In this document: in pieces, positions 25,116 to 33,281 of the stretch
Layout: every line of letters begins with the position of its first letter
Position numbering within the stretch: the first letter of the stretch is position 1
DNA from: Fodinibacter sp963833495
GTDB taxonomy: Bacteria; Actinomycetota; Actinomycetes; Actinomycetales; Dermatophilaceae
Assembly (NCBI GenBank): GCA_963833495.1
Contig: CAWHYJ010000004.1
Coordinates: 281,325 to 345,324 of the forward strand
Direction: 5' to 3'
Length of the DNA: 64,000 bases
The notes under the pieces: generated by a model
What the model was told of the DNA's origin: nothing
Database searches by the model: none
Seen by the model: the letters and a program-made list of their open reading frames with translations, nothing else
Program-made: the position numbers and the translations under genes

Positions 25116-25688
25116 ATGGCGAACATCTCGATCATCGGAACCGGCAACATGGGGCAGGCCATCGCGGCCGTCGCCGGCCGGGGCGGGCACACCGTCCACC
25201 TGCTCGGGCGCGACGACCTCGGGGGCGACCTCGGCGACGTGGTCGTGCTCGCCGTGCCGTATGCCGCTGTCACCGACGTCATCGCGGCCGCCGCCGCGGG
25301 CCTGGCCGGGAAGGTCGTCGTCGACATCACCAACCCGGTGAACTTCGAGACCTTCGACGGTCTCACCGTGGCTTCCGACGGCTCGGCGACCGCCGAGATC
25401 GCGGCCGCGCTGCCCGACTCGAAGGTGCTCAAGGCGTTCAACGTCAACTTCGCCGGCACGCTGGCCGCCGGCACCGTCGGCGACCTGCCCACGACCGTGC
25501 TGATCGCCGGTGACGACGCCGACGCGAAGTCGCTGCTCGCCGGCATCGTCACGTCCGGTGGCCTCAAGGCCATCGACGCGGGCTCCCTCGCGCGGGCCCG
25601 TGAGCTCGAGGCGCTCGGCTTCCTGCAGATCACCCTCGCCGCCGGCGAGAAGGTGTCGTGGACCGGCGGCTTCGGCATCGTCGGCTGA
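25116..25688 (+). CDS. NADPH-dependent F420 reductase-like NAD(P)-binding protein
   Basis: 190 residues from ATG 25116 with aaggagc upstream. It starts with a dinucleotide fold (ISIIGTGNMGQAIAAVAGRGGHTV), followed by VVVLAVPYAAVTDV, KVVVDITNPVNF and KVLKAFNVNFAGTL, the pattern of F420H2:NADP oxidoreductase (Fno) relatives. Probable role: hydride exchange between NADPH and F420 or a similar cofactor. Shares a control region with marR. Confidence 0.88.
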   Translation: MANISIIGTGNMGQAIAAVAGRGGHTVHLLGRDDLGGDLGDVVVLAVPYAAVTDVIAAAAAGLAGKVVVDITNPVNFETFDGLTVASDGSATAEIAAALPDSKVLKAFNVNFAGTLAAGTVGDLPTTVLIAGDDADAKSLLAGIVTSGGLKAIDAGSLARARELEALGFLQITLAAGEKVSWTGGFGIVG

Positions 25689-25719
25689 TGCGCTCGGCTC
25701 AATTCGGAACTGGCACACC

Positions 25720-26571
25720 ATGACCCATACCACCACCTTCGGCGATCCGGTTGTCGCCCGCTACGGCGCCGACGACCCGCACGCACCTCTCGTCGTGCTC
25801 CTGCACGGCCGCGGCTCGAACGAGCAGGAGATCCTGACGCTCGCGGCGCACCTGCCCGGCGGTGTCGAGTACGCCGCGGTGCGGGCGCCCATCGCCGAGG
25901 GTGGGGGCTACGCCTGGTTCGCCAACCGCGGCATCGGCCGCCCGGTGGCCGAGTCGCTCGACGCGACGATGCGCTGGTTCCGGTCGTGGCTGGATGCCGT
26001 GGCGCCCGCGGGGCGGCCGGTCCTGCTCGTCGGGTTCAGCGGGGGAGCGGCGTTCGCCGGTGGCCTGGTGCTCGCCGACCCGGGCCGGTTCGCCGGAGCC
26101 GCCGTCCTCTACGGCACGCTGCCGTTCGACGCCGGGGTGCCGGTCGACGCCGGCCGCCTCGCCCACCTGCCGGTCTTCGTGGCGCAGGGCGACACCGACA
26201 CGGTCATCCCGCGCGAGCTGCTCGACCGCACCTGGGCGTACTTGCACGGGTCCTCGGGCGCCCCGACGGTCGGCCGTCGCGACCCCGGCGGGCACGGCAT
26301 CACCGCACCGACGCTGCGCCGGCTGGCCACGTGGGTTGCCGAGCGGGTGTGGCACGTAGGGGCCTACGGCGAGGCCCCGATCGGTGCCCCGGTCGGCGTG
26401 GTCTGGCCGACCCTGCCGGATGCCGTGCTGCCGGTGCGCTCCGGGCCGGCACCGGAGGTGTCGTGGGACATCCCCCAGCAGCAGCTGTCGCAGAACGCGC
26501 CGGCTGACCTGCAGGAGGCACGCTTCGAGCGCGTCGGGGCGTTGCCCGGCGTCGCTGGTGCGCCTCGCTGA
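25720..26571 (+). CDS. Alpha/beta hydrolase, phospholipase/carboxylesterase family
   Basis: 283 residues from ATG 25720. The oxyanion region is VVLLHGRGSNEQE, the nucleophile elbow GFSGGAAFAGG, the acid in VAQGDTDTVIP and the His in GGHGIT, all in family order by about residue 195. An extra C-terminal extension of about 70 residues (from GAYGEAPIG) is not part of the fold and is rich in Pro. It follows the F420-reductase-like gene by 31 nt and overlaps the next gene. Confidence 0.88.
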   Translation: MTHTTTFGDPVVARYGADDPHAPLVVLLHGRGSNEQEILTLAAHLPGGVEYAAVRAPIAEGGGYAWFANRGIGRPVAESLDATMRWFRSWLDAVAPAGRPVLLVGFSGGAAFAGGLVLADPGRFAGAAVLYGTLPFDAGVPVDAGRLAHLPVFVAQGDTDTVIPRELLDRTWAYLHGSSGAPTVGRRDPGGHGITAPTLRRLATWVAERVWHVGAYGEAPIGAPVGVVWPTLPDAVLPVRSGPAPEVSWDIPQQQLSQNAPADLQEARFERVGALPGVAGAPR

Positions 26572-26896
26572 TCTCGGTGCCCGGTGCCCGGTGCCCGGGG
26601 CGCGGGCCTTCCGGCTGCCCGGCGGCCAAGGGCCGCACGAGGCCTACCTGGTGCCGGAGGGTCGCGAGTTCGCGCACCTGCACCCTGCCTACGACGGCTC
26701 GCTGCACCTGACGCTGCCCCCGGCGCAGGGGGCCGACCTCGTGGTTCATGGCTGGGGTGTCTTCCACCCGTGGGCCGGCACTCGGATCAGCGCTGGCTTC
26801 GTCATGCTGTTCGGGCCGCGCACCGCCGCCGAGCTCGAGACGGTGGCCGGGGTGGTGGCAGCGAGCCACGCGTACGCGTGGGCATCCGGGGCCTGA
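26558..26896 (+). CDS. Luciferase-domain (DUF5519) protein
   Basis: 112 residues from GTG 26558, overlapping the hydrolase stop by 14 nt. The pattern FAHLHPAYDGSLHLTLPP, then VVHGWGVFHPW and GFVMLFGPRTAAELETVAGVV, fits the DUF5519 luciferase-domain family, in which a His in HLH is conserved. Function unclear; it is not a bacterial light-emitting luciferase. Start is uncertain because no clean ribosome site is visible. Confidence 0.7.
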   Translation: MRLADLGARCPVPGARAFRLPGGQGPHEAYLVPEGREFAHLHPAYDGSLHLTLPPAQGADLVVHGWGVFHPWAGTRISAGFVMLFGPRTAAELETVAGVVAASHAYAWASGA

Positions 26897-26954
26897 CCCG
26901 GCCGACGGGGGTGGCGGGCGCGCGGCCCACTGCGCCCGCGGCACCCCTGAGTGG

Positions 26955-27575
26955 TCATCGCTCCTGACGACCTGCCGTCGGCTCGGCACGTTCGCCAGTC
27001 GAGCTGTCGAAGCCGGTGCGCCGGATGAGTCGTGCCGGCACGCCGCCGACGATGGTGTCGGCGGCCACGTCGGTGGTGACCACGGCGCCGGCGGCCACGA
27101 TGGCGCCGTCGCCGATGCTGACACCGGGGACGACGGTGACGCCCGCCCCGATCCAGACCCGCCGGCCGATGGTGACGGGCGCGGGGGTCATGTCGGCCCG
27201 GCGCACCGGGTCGACCGCGTGGTTGAGCGTGGTCAGGGTCGTGCCGTGCCCGATCAGGCTGTCGTCCCCGATGGTGATGCCCCCGGTGTCCTGGAACCGG
27301 CAGCCCTGGTTGATGAAGACCCGTCGCCCGAGCCGGAGGTTCTTCCCGAACTCGGTGTGGAACGGCGGGAAGAGGCTGACGGTGTCGTCGACGGCTTGCC
27401 CGGTGAGGCGGCTCAGGAGCTGCCGGACCTCCTCGGGAGGGTGATAGGTGGAGTTGAGCTCGGCACAGGTGCGCATGGCGTCCTGGGCCGCGGCCCCCAT
27501 GAAGGCGTGGTGCTCGGAGCCGCCCTCGATGACGGCGCCACGCCCCACGTGGTCGAGGAAGTCGTGCAGGTCCAT
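26955..27575 (-). CDS. Sugar O-acetyltransferase, hexapeptide-repeat (LacA/NodL/Maa type)
   Basis: 206 residues from ATG 27575. The left-handed beta-helix hexapeptides are visible: VFINQGCRFQD, ITIGDDSLIGHGT, PVTIGRRVWIGAGVTVVPGVSIGDGAIVAAGAVV, and a C-terminal GGVPARLIR. Catalytic His in TLNHAVDP. The N-terminus has the usual maltose/galactoside acetyltransferase helical region. It uses acetyl-CoA on a sugar hydroxyl. The stretch after residue 185 is Ser/Glu-rich and variable. Confidence 0.92.
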   Translation of the reverse strand: MDLHDFLDHVGRGAVIEGGSEHHAFMGAAAQDAMRTCAELNSTYHPPEEVRQLLSRLTGQAVDDTVSLFPPFHTEFGKNLRLGRRVFINQGCRFQDTGGITIGDDSLIGHGTTLTTLNHAVDPVRRADMTPAPVTIGRRVWIGAGVTVVPGVSIGDGAIVAAGAVVTTDVAADTIVGGVPARLIRRTGFDSSTGERAEPTAGRQER

Positions 27576-27631
27576 CGGGTGGTCCTCCCGCCCGGCGCCG
27601 TCGTAGGACGCCGGGCTCTGTGTCGGTGCGG

Positions 27632-28651
27632 TCAGAGGGTGAGCAGGACCTTGGTGGCGGTGCGCTGGTCCATCGCGGCGTAGCCCTCCGCCGCCTGCTC
27701 GAGCGGGAGGGCGAGGTCGAAGACCTTGCCCGGGTCGATCGTGCGGTCCCAGATCAGCTGGATGAGGTGTGGGAGGTACTCGCGCACCGGGGCGGGGCCA
27801 CCGTGCAGGTGCACGCCGGACATGAACAGCTCGTCGCCCGGGATGGCGACGTCATGGGAGACGCCGACGAAGCCGACGTGGCCCCCGGGACGGGCGGAGT
27901 GGATGGCCTGCATCATCGCCTCCTGGGTGCCGACGGCCTCGATGACCGAGTGGGCGCCCAGGCCGCCGGTGAGCTCCTTGAGCTTCGCCACGCCTTCCTC
28001 GCCGCGCTCCTCGACGATGTCAGTGGCGCCGAACTCCCGCGCGAGGGCCTGCCGGTCGGCGTGGCGGCTGAACGCGATGATCCGCTCGGCGCCGAGCTGC
28101 TGCGCGGCGAGGATGCCGAGCAGCCCCACCGCGCCGTCGCCGACCACGGCGACCGTTGTGCCGGGGCCGACCTGTGCCGCGACGGCGGCGAACCATCCGG
28201 TGCCCAGGACGTCGGAGGCAGCCATCAGGGAGGGGATGAGGTCGGGGTCGGGGATGCCGGGGGTCGCGACGAGGGTGCCGTCTGCCAGCGGGATGCGCGC
28301 CAGCTCGGACTGGGTGCCGATGGTGCCCATCAGGACGCGGTGGACGCAGTGGGCCTGGTAGCCGGCGCGGCAGATCTCACAGGTGTTGTCGCTGGCCCAG
28401 AAGGACCCGACGACGAAGTCGCCGGGTGCGACGGTGCGAACCTGCGAGCCCACCTCGGTGACGACACCGACGTACTCGTGCCCCATCGGCTGGGAGTCGA
28501 CCGGCTCGGCGCCGCGGTACGGCCACAGGTCGCTGCCGCAGATGCAGGTGGCCGCCAGGCGGATGACCGCGTCGGTGGGCTCGAGGATCGTCGGGTCCTC
28601 GCGGTCCTCCACCCGCACGTCGCCGGGCCCGTACATGACAGCTCCACGCAT
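27632..28651 (-). CDS. Zinc-dependent alcohol dehydrogenase family protein
   Basis: 339 residues from ATG 28651. Catalytic zinc Cys in ATCICGSDLW, GHEYVGVVTEVGSQV, then a shortened structural-zinc loop (DNTCEICRAGYQAHC). The Rossmann motif is VAVVGDGAVGLLG and the C-terminus is GKVFDLALPLEQAAEGYAAMD. Medium-chain dehydrogenase oxidising an unknown alcohol. It is the intact relative of the internally deleted copy at 23422-23850. It is divergent from an HTH regulator 183 nt away, its likely controller. Confidence 0.92.
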   Translation of the reverse strand: MRGAVMYGPGDVRVEDREDPTILEPTDAVIRLAATCICGSDLWPYRGAEPVDSQPMGHEYVGVVTEVGSQVRTVAPGDFVVGSFWASDNTCEICRAGYQAHCVHRVLMGTIGTQSELARIPLADGTLVATPGIPDPDLIPSLMAASDVLGTGWFAAVAAQVGPGTTVAVVGDGAVGLLGILAAQQLGAERIIAFSRHADRQALAREFGATDIVEERGEEGVAKLKELTGGLGAHSVIEAVGTQEAMMQAIHSARPGGHVGFVGVSHDVAIPGDELFMSGVHLHGGPAPVREYLPHLIQLIWDRTIDPGKVFDLALPLEQAAEGYAAMDQRTATKVLLTL

Positions 28652-28833
28652 CGGGTGCGCTCCTTCTCCTGAACAGGGGGACCGGCGGGTCCGCCGGAAT
28701 CGCGGGGAACGTGACCCCACGGCATCCAGTGAACAGGCGGCGAAAGCATGCCGGAAGTCACTGTCGATGGGTGTACCGAGAGGGCATCCCTCACGGCCCC
28801 AGCCGGGTGTTCGTCCCGCCTACAGTCGATGGG

Positions 28834-29733
28834 GTGGACAACCGTTCAGAGGTGCGTGAGTTCCTGACGACCCGCCGTGCACGGCTCACCCCAGACCAGG
28901 TGGGGATGGCGTCGACGAGCACCCGCCGGGTGCCCGGCCTGCGCCGCAGCGAGGTCGCGGCGCTCGCCGGCGTCAGCGTCGAGTACTACGCCCGGCTCGA
29001 GCGCGGACAGATCGGCGGCGCGTCGTCCGGCGTGCTCGACGCCCTGGCCCGGGCCCTGCAGCTCGACGACGCCGAGCGGGCCCACCTGCTGGACCTGGCC
29101 CGCGCGGCCGACGGCATCCCGACCTCGGGTCGTGCTCGCCGGCGCACGCCGACCCGTGCGGCCGTGGGCAGGCCCAGCCTACGGTGGGCGCTCGAGGCGA
29201 TCACCGAGGGCGTCGCCTTCGTGCGCGACTCGCACCAGAACCTCCTGGCCACCAACACCCTTGGCACGGCGTTCTACTCACCCGTCATCGGGGACGGCGG
29301 CCGGGTGCCCAACCTCGCCCGCTTCCAGTTCCTCGACCCCGCCTCCCGGGACTTCTACCCGGACTGGGACCTCTTCGCGCAGATGTGTGTCGGGGTCATG
29401 CGCGCCGAGGCAGGCCGCGACCCGCACGACCGCGGCCTGCAGGACCTCGTCGGTGAGCTCTCCACCCGCAGTGAGGTCTTCCGCCGGCTCTGGGCCGCGC
29501 ACGACGTGCGCACCCACGGCGCCGGCACCAAGCGGTTCGTCCACCCCGTCGTCGGCGAGCTCACCCTCGCCTACGAGGAGCTCGCCATCACCGCCGAGCC
29601 GGGCCTGGTCCTGCTCGTCTACACCGCAGAGCCCGCATCACCCTCCGCCGAGCGGCTCCGCCTGCTCGCCTCGTGGGCGGCGCCGGCGCCGGCCACCAGC
29701 CCAGCGGAGCAGCCCGACGCCCGACACCCCTGA
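28834..29733 (+). CDS. Helix-turn-helix regulator with MmyB-like C-terminal domain
   Basis: 299 residues from GTG 28834. N-terminal XRE-type HTH: EVREFLTTRRARLTP, then PGLRRSEVAALAGVSVEYYARLERG. The C-terminal half (from about 110) is the MmyB-like ligand-binding domain (ALEAITEGVAFVRDSHQNLLATN, LVGELSTRSEVFRRLWAAHDVR). In actinobacteria these regulators usually control an adjacent oxidoreductase; here a zinc dehydrogenase lies divergent and a cupin-SDR pair lies downstream. Confidence 0.93.
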   Translation: MDNRSEVREFLTTRRARLTPDQVGMASTSTRRVPGLRRSEVAALAGVSVEYYARLERGQIGGASSGVLDALARALQLDDAERAHLLDLARAADGIPTSGRARRRTPTRAAVGRPSLRWALEAITEGVAFVRDSHQNLLATNTLGTAFYSPVIGDGGRVPNLARFQFLDPASRDFYPDWDLFAQMCVGVMRAEAGRDPHDRGLQDLVGELSTRSEVFRRLWAAHDVRTHGAGTKRFVHPVVGELTLAYEELAITAEPGLVLLVYTAEPASPSAERLRLLASWAAPAPATSPAEQPDARHP

Positions 29734-29749
29734 CCCGAGAGGAACACCC

Positions 29750-30163
29750 GTGCAGATCACCCGCAGCTCCGTCGACACCGCGAAAGGGCCCACCGACTGG
29801 TTCACCGGCGACGTCTACATCGATGCCGTCGCCGCCGCGCCGTCCCCGTCGCGGGTCACCGCCAATCTCGTGCACTTCATGCCGGGTGCGCGCACCCACT
29901 GGCACCGGCATCCGCTCAGCCAGACGGTCTTCGTCACCGAGGGCGTCGGCCTGTGCCAGCGGCGGGGCGGACCGGTCGAGGTCATCAGGCCGGGCGACCG
30001 CGTCCTGTTCGAGGCCGACGAGGAGCACTGGCACGGCGCTGCCCCGAACCGGCTCATGGTCCACGTTGCCATCAACGAGGGCGACGACGACCACGCGGTG
30101 GTGCACTGGCTCGAGCCGGTCACCGACGAGGAGTACCCGGCAACCCCGGGAATCGGGTCGTGA
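29750..30163 (+). CDS. Cupin domain-containing protein
   Basis: 137 residues from GTG 29750, 16 nt after the regulator. Cupin motif 1 is GARTHWHRHPLSQTVFVTEG and motif 2 is RPGDRVLFEADEEHWHGA, with the His/Glu metal ligands. Related proteins are annotated as small-molecule-binding cupins next to SDR or carboxymuconolactone genes. The stop overlaps the SDR start (GTGA). Confidence 0.92.
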   Translation: MQITRSSVDTAKGPTDWFTGDVYIDAVAAAPSPSRVTANLVHFMPGARTHWHRHPLSQTVFVTEGVGLCQRRGGPVEVIRPGDRVLFEADEEHWHGAAPNRLMVHVAINEGDDDHAVVHWLEPVTDEEYPATPGIGS

Positions 30164-30891
30164 GCCGGGTCCTCGTCACCGGCTCGGCTGACGGGTTGGG
30201 CCGCGCCGCCGCGCTCTCGCTCCTGGGCTCCGGCCACCACGTCGTGGTCCACGCCCGCAACCACACCCGCGGCGCGGCGCTCCGACCCCTGGTCGAGTCC
30301 GGTGCGTCCCTCGTCGTCGGGGACCTCGCCGACCCCGACCAGGTCCGCGAGGTGGTCGACCAGCTCGACGGCACCGGGCCGTTCGACGCGGTGATCCACA
30401 ACGCCGGCGTCTACAGCGGACCGGCCGTCATGCCCGTCAACGTCGTCGCGCCCTACCTGCTCACCGCTCTCCTTCCCCGCCCGAGCCGCCTGGTATGGCT
30501 CAGCAGCGGGTCGCACTTCGGGGGTCGCGCATCCGTCGACAGGGTCGACTGGGACGGCACCCGGGCCGGGTCCTACTCCGACAGCAAGCTCTTCGTCACC
30601 ACCCTTGCCGCGGCCGTCCCCCGGCTCTGGCCGGAGGTGCCGAGCAACGCCGTCGACCCGGGCTGGGTTCCGACCCGGATGGGTGGTCCCGGGGCGCCCG
30701 ACGACCTCGAGCTCGGTCACGTCACCCAGGTGTGGCTGGCGACCAGCGACGACGCGCAGGCTCGCACCACCGGTGGCTACTGGTTCCACCAGCGGCGGCG
30801 CGAGCCGCACCCCGCGGTCCACGACACGGGGTTCCAGGACCGGCTCCTCGCCGTCCTGGCGCGGCACACCGGTGCTGAGCTGCCTGTCTGA
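30160..30891 (+). CDS. Short-chain dehydrogenase/reductase (SDR)
   Basis: 243 residues from GTG 30160. Cofactor motif TGSADGLGRAAALSL, Asp in VGDLADPDQ, NAGVYSGP, catalytic Ser in VWLSSGSHF and YSDSKLF carrying the Tyr-x3-Lys pair. NAD(P)-dependent reduction or oxidation of an unknown carbonyl. Last gene of the regulator-cupin-SDR unit, ended by the strong hairpin at 30937-30974. Confidence 0.93.
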   Translation: MSRVLVTGSADGLGRAAALSLLGSGHHVVVHARNHTRGAALRPLVESGASLVVGDLADPDQVREVVDQLDGTGPFDAVIHNAGVYSGPAVMPVNVVAPYLLTALLPRPSRLVWLSSGSHFGGRASVDRVDWDGTRAGSYSDSKLFVTTLAAAVPRLWPEVPSNAVDPGWVPTRMGGPGAPDDLELGHVTQVWLATSDDAQARTTGGYWFHQRRREPHPAVHDTGFQDRLLAVLARHTGAELPV

Positions 30892-30936
30892 GGGCCGCGC
30901 TCGCGGTGCGCTCTCGGCATCCAATCCCCGACAGCA

Positions 30937-30974
30937 GAAGGCGGTCGCCTCGACTCCGTCGAGCGACCGCCTTC
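30937..30974. terminator. Strong stem-loop after the SDR gene
   Basis: gaaggcggtcgc (30937-30948) pairs with gcgaccgccttc (30963-30974); an inner tcgac/gtcga pair makes about 17 bp in all around a 3-base loop. It follows the SDR stop by 45 nt and also overlaps the end of the leftward gene remnant, so it can serve both strands. Confidence 0.8.
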
Positions 30975-31241
30975 AAAGGGTGAGGCGGGCATCCGCGACG
31001 TCTCCATCCCACCGCACCTGGTTCCTATGCTGCGCGAACACCTCGAGTTCGGCGTGCCGGACGCCAGGGATGCCCTGGTGTCCTCCCCTCGACTGGCGAA
31101 CAGCGTGACCGCGACGTCTTCTGAGACGTCAACGGCCATCGGAGCAAACCGACGCCGCCGGCTCAGTCGAAACACAGGCCCCGGGTGCTCGGACTGAATC
31201 AACCGGACGCTCTCCGCGAACGCGTCATAGGCCACGTCCAC
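30973..31241 (-). pseudogene. Small hypothetical gene with a probable frameshift
   Basis: From ATG 31241 a plausible coding frame runs about 53 codons (DVAYDAFAESVRLIQSEHPG, VDVSEDVAVTLFASRGED). It then becomes Ser/Arg-rich, while a second frame takes over with good codon use (GIPGVRHAELEVFAQHRNQV, RWDGDVADARLTL) and ends at the TGA at 30975-30973. One base change near 31080 would join them into about 88 residues. A sequencing error would also explain this. No family recognised. The local base composition is less GC-rich than the neighbours. Confidence 0.45.
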
Positions 31242-31308
31242 ATGCTAGGAGGACCTCGACTCGACAACTTTCGCGCATCGGTGCGACGTCCGACTTTGCC
31301 GCGATCAG

Positions 31309-31461
31309 TCAGGGCAGGAAGCGGCCGGGGCGGCCGACATCTGGCTGCTGTATCCGGCGATGGGCGTCCATGACGCCGTGGCGCACGGCCAACCGAATGA
31401 TGAAATAGCCGACCACCAACAGCACCGCGCAAAGAGTGATGTACAGGGAGAGGATGTCCAT
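31309..31461 (-). CDS. Small single-span membrane protein
   Basis: 50 residues from ATG 31461. An N-terminal hydrophobic segment (ILSLYITLCAVLLVVGYFII, residues 3-22) is followed by a basic, hydrophilic tail (RLAVRHGVMDAHRR) ending in GRFLP. Codon use is coherent and the topology (short periplasmic N-terminus, cytoplasmic basic tail) is sensible. Function unknown. Confidence 0.55.
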   Translation of the reverse strand: MDILSLYITLCAVLLVVGYFIIRLAVRHGVMDAHRRIQQPDVGRPGRFLP

Positions 31462-31558
31462 TCAGAGACCGTAGTGCCCGCACGCGCAGAGGAGATGGAG
31501 CCCGAGCGCTTGGGGCCATGGACCCGCCCGGACATGCCTGAGGAGTGCGCGGAGTGGC

Positions 31559-32551
31559 TTACGTGGTCACACGCAACCACACGGCCGATCGTCCTGTGCC
31601 CTGCGGCTTGAGGAGCCCTTCATCCTTCAGCTCATTGACGAGTCGGATGGTGGGATCGCTGATTCCGGGTAGCGCGGCTCTGACATCGGAAATTGCGAAG
31701 ACGGGCGCACCGTGCCTCAGGACGTGCTCACGGACGCGTTCCGATTTCGTGCCTCCAGACCTATCGGCGGCGACACCCTCAGCGAACCGAGCGTAGCCGC
31801 GGGCGAGGAGTTTGCTGAAGTACGCCAGCCAGGGCCACGGGTCGTTGGCGTGGTCGTCCCAGTCGTGGGTTGAGTCAAGCAGTGCCTGGTAGTAGTCGTC
31901 GGCAGATCCGGCGATGAGCTGTTCGAGCGACACGTAGCGGCCGACCCCATACCCGGCCTCGGCGAGGAGGGCGTTCGTCAGCGCGCGTGCCACGCGACCG
32001 TTGCCGTCATCGAACGGATGGATGATGAGCAGATCCAAGACGAACAGGCCAACGAGGAGCACTGGGTGGTGTTGGTTTGCCTTGACGGCATCGGCGTAGC
32101 GGTCGACCAAGTCGGCGGTGTAGTACTCGGTAGGAGCGGCAGGGACAGGCTTGAATCGGACCGTCTGAACCCCGTCGGGGGACCGGTCGACGACAAGGTT
32201 GTCGCTCTGCTTGATGGTCCCGCCGGTGGCTTGGGTATCCGCAAACAGCAGCCGGTGCAGGTGCAGGAGCAGGCCCACGTTCAGCGGGCGCCAGTCCTCG
32301 GCGAAGAGGTAGTCGTGGGCGCCGCGGTAGCCGGCGAGCTCTCGTTCGCTGCGGGTGCGCAGCTCGATGGGCTTGTTGGCGATGATGGCCGCCGCACGGC
32401 TGCGGTTCTTGACGACGACGCCCTCGAGGGCAGATGACGCAGTGATGCTCGCGACCCGAGCGCGGTTGGCCAGCTCGGTGAGTAGGTCGGGTACCTGGTT
32501 GAGGTACAGGCCCTCGCGGCCTTGGCCGCGGTCGATGTCGCGCAACGTCAT
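31559..32551 (-). CDS. Fic family protein (AMPylation/FIC domain), with winged helix
   Basis: 330 residues from ATG 32551; GTG 32689 would give 376. The Fic active-site motif is HPFDDGNGRVAR (His near residue 178), and a class II inhibitory helix motif SSALEG is present near the N-terminus. A Fic N-domain precedes and a C-terminal winged-helix-like region (APVFAISDVRAALPGISDPTIRLVNELKDEGLL) follows. Fic enzymes usually transfer AMP to protein hydroxyls. It ends in TAA, rare here, and its GC content is lower than neighbours. No antitoxin partner is adjacent. It lies near tRNA-Pro, suggesting acquired DNA. Confidence 0.9.
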   Translation of the reverse strand: MTLRDIDRGQGREGLYLNQVPDLLTELANRARVASITASSALEGVVVKNRSRAAAIIANKPIELRTRSERELAGYRGAHDYLFAEDWRPLNVGLLLHLHRLLFADTQATGGTIKQSDNLVVDRSPDGVQTVRFKPVPAAPTEYYTADLVDRYADAVKANQHHPVLLVGLFVLDLLIIHPFDDGNGRVARALTNALLAEAGYGVGRYVSLEQLIAGSADDYYQALLDSTHDWDDHANDPWPWLAYFSKLLARGYARFAEGVAADRSGGTKSERVREHVLRHGAPVFAISDVRAALPGISDPTIRLVNELKDEGLLKPQGTGRSAVWLRVTT

Positions 32552-33041
32552 GACCAATGGCGCTGGGTATTGAGGTAACTCCCGCGCCGGCGCGCCAGGC
32601 TCCTGTCTACCTCGGCCCGCTCGATGTGCTGACCGGGCGGGCCCCAGGATCCCCTCAAGGGAAGTGACGACGACGCGTCGCGCCGGCACTGTTTCGACCA
32701 GCGATGAGGCCGTCTCCTCCTGCTCCTCCTGCTCCTCCTCTTGTTCGTCCCCGTCATCGTGTTCATGATCTTCAGCGTGACTCGGGAGGTCGACTCGTCA
32801 TGACGCCGGTTCGGCTGTTCGAGGTCGTCCCGGTCAGGCGCTGACAGGTCCATCCGTCCCGTCGTCACGCTCAACTTGTCGTTCCCGCCAGACTGTGGCT
32901 CCAGCAGGAAGCGATCTACCTGCCTTTGTCAGAAGCCCAGCCGCCCTTCGTCTTGCCCTGCAGATGCCGCCTCACAGCAGGAATGGCGGGCCACGGCGGC
33001 TGTCGCTATGCCCCAGTTATGCCCCGAGGAATCCACAGCAA
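32552..33041. other. Lower-GC region between the Fic gene and tRNA-Pro, no clear gene
   Basis: About 490 bases. The Fic frame stays open upstream of 32551 to a TGA at 32800-32798. Its translation includes an acidic Glu/Gln-rich run from a ctcctc/ctgctc microsatellite at 32705-32740, so a longer Fic N-terminus or part of a lost gene is possible. Other open frames look non-coding. Base composition differs from the flanks. Confidence 0.5.
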
Positions 33042-33078
33042 AAGGGCCCCGATCGCGTTTCCGCAGATCAGGGCCCTT
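33042..33078 (-). terminator. Stem-loop downstream of tRNA-Pro
   Basis: aagggccccgatc (33042-33054) pairs with gatcagggccctt (33066-33078), with one mismatch, around an 11-base loop. It starts 10 nt after the 3' end of the leftward tRNA-Pro. Confidence 0.7.
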
Positions 33079-33088
33079 CAGTCAGCTG

Positions 33089-33162
33089 TCGGGGTGACAG
33101 GATTTGAACCTGCGGCCTCGTCGTCCCGAACGACGCGCGCTACCAAGCTGCGCCACACCCCG
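33089..33162 (-). tRNA. tRNA-Pro (anticodon CGG)
   Basis: Read leftward: acceptor CGGGGTG/CACCCCG, D-arm with GCAGCTTGGTAGCGC, anticodon arm CGTCG-TTCGGGA-CGACG giving anticodon CGG (proline), and T-arm GCAGGTTCAAATCCTGT. Discriminator A; CCA is not encoded. 74 nt including the discriminator. Confidence 0.95.
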
Positions 33163-33281
33163 TGGCTGTGCCGCCGAGCCCGGGGGCGCGGCGACACCCG
33201 AGGATAGCCGACCCGCCCGGGCCCTCTGAAATCGGTCCACCCCCATCGGGCCGGCACCGTCCAGCGCCCCGCCCGCGCTGC

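Noticed and set aside
26558..26896. Light-producing luciferase
   Set aside because: The DUF5519 luciferase-domain name does not imply a LuxAB-type enzyme, and no lux genes are present.
31559..32551. Fic as a Doc-type toxin with a cognate antitoxin gene
   Set aside because: No small antitoxin gene is adjacent; the inhibitory SSALEG motif is inside the same protein (class II Fic).
32548..32874. A 108-codon frame upstream of Fic
   Set aside because: Translation has long Arg runs from a microsatellite and no family resemblance; a different frame over the same bases continues the Fic gene.
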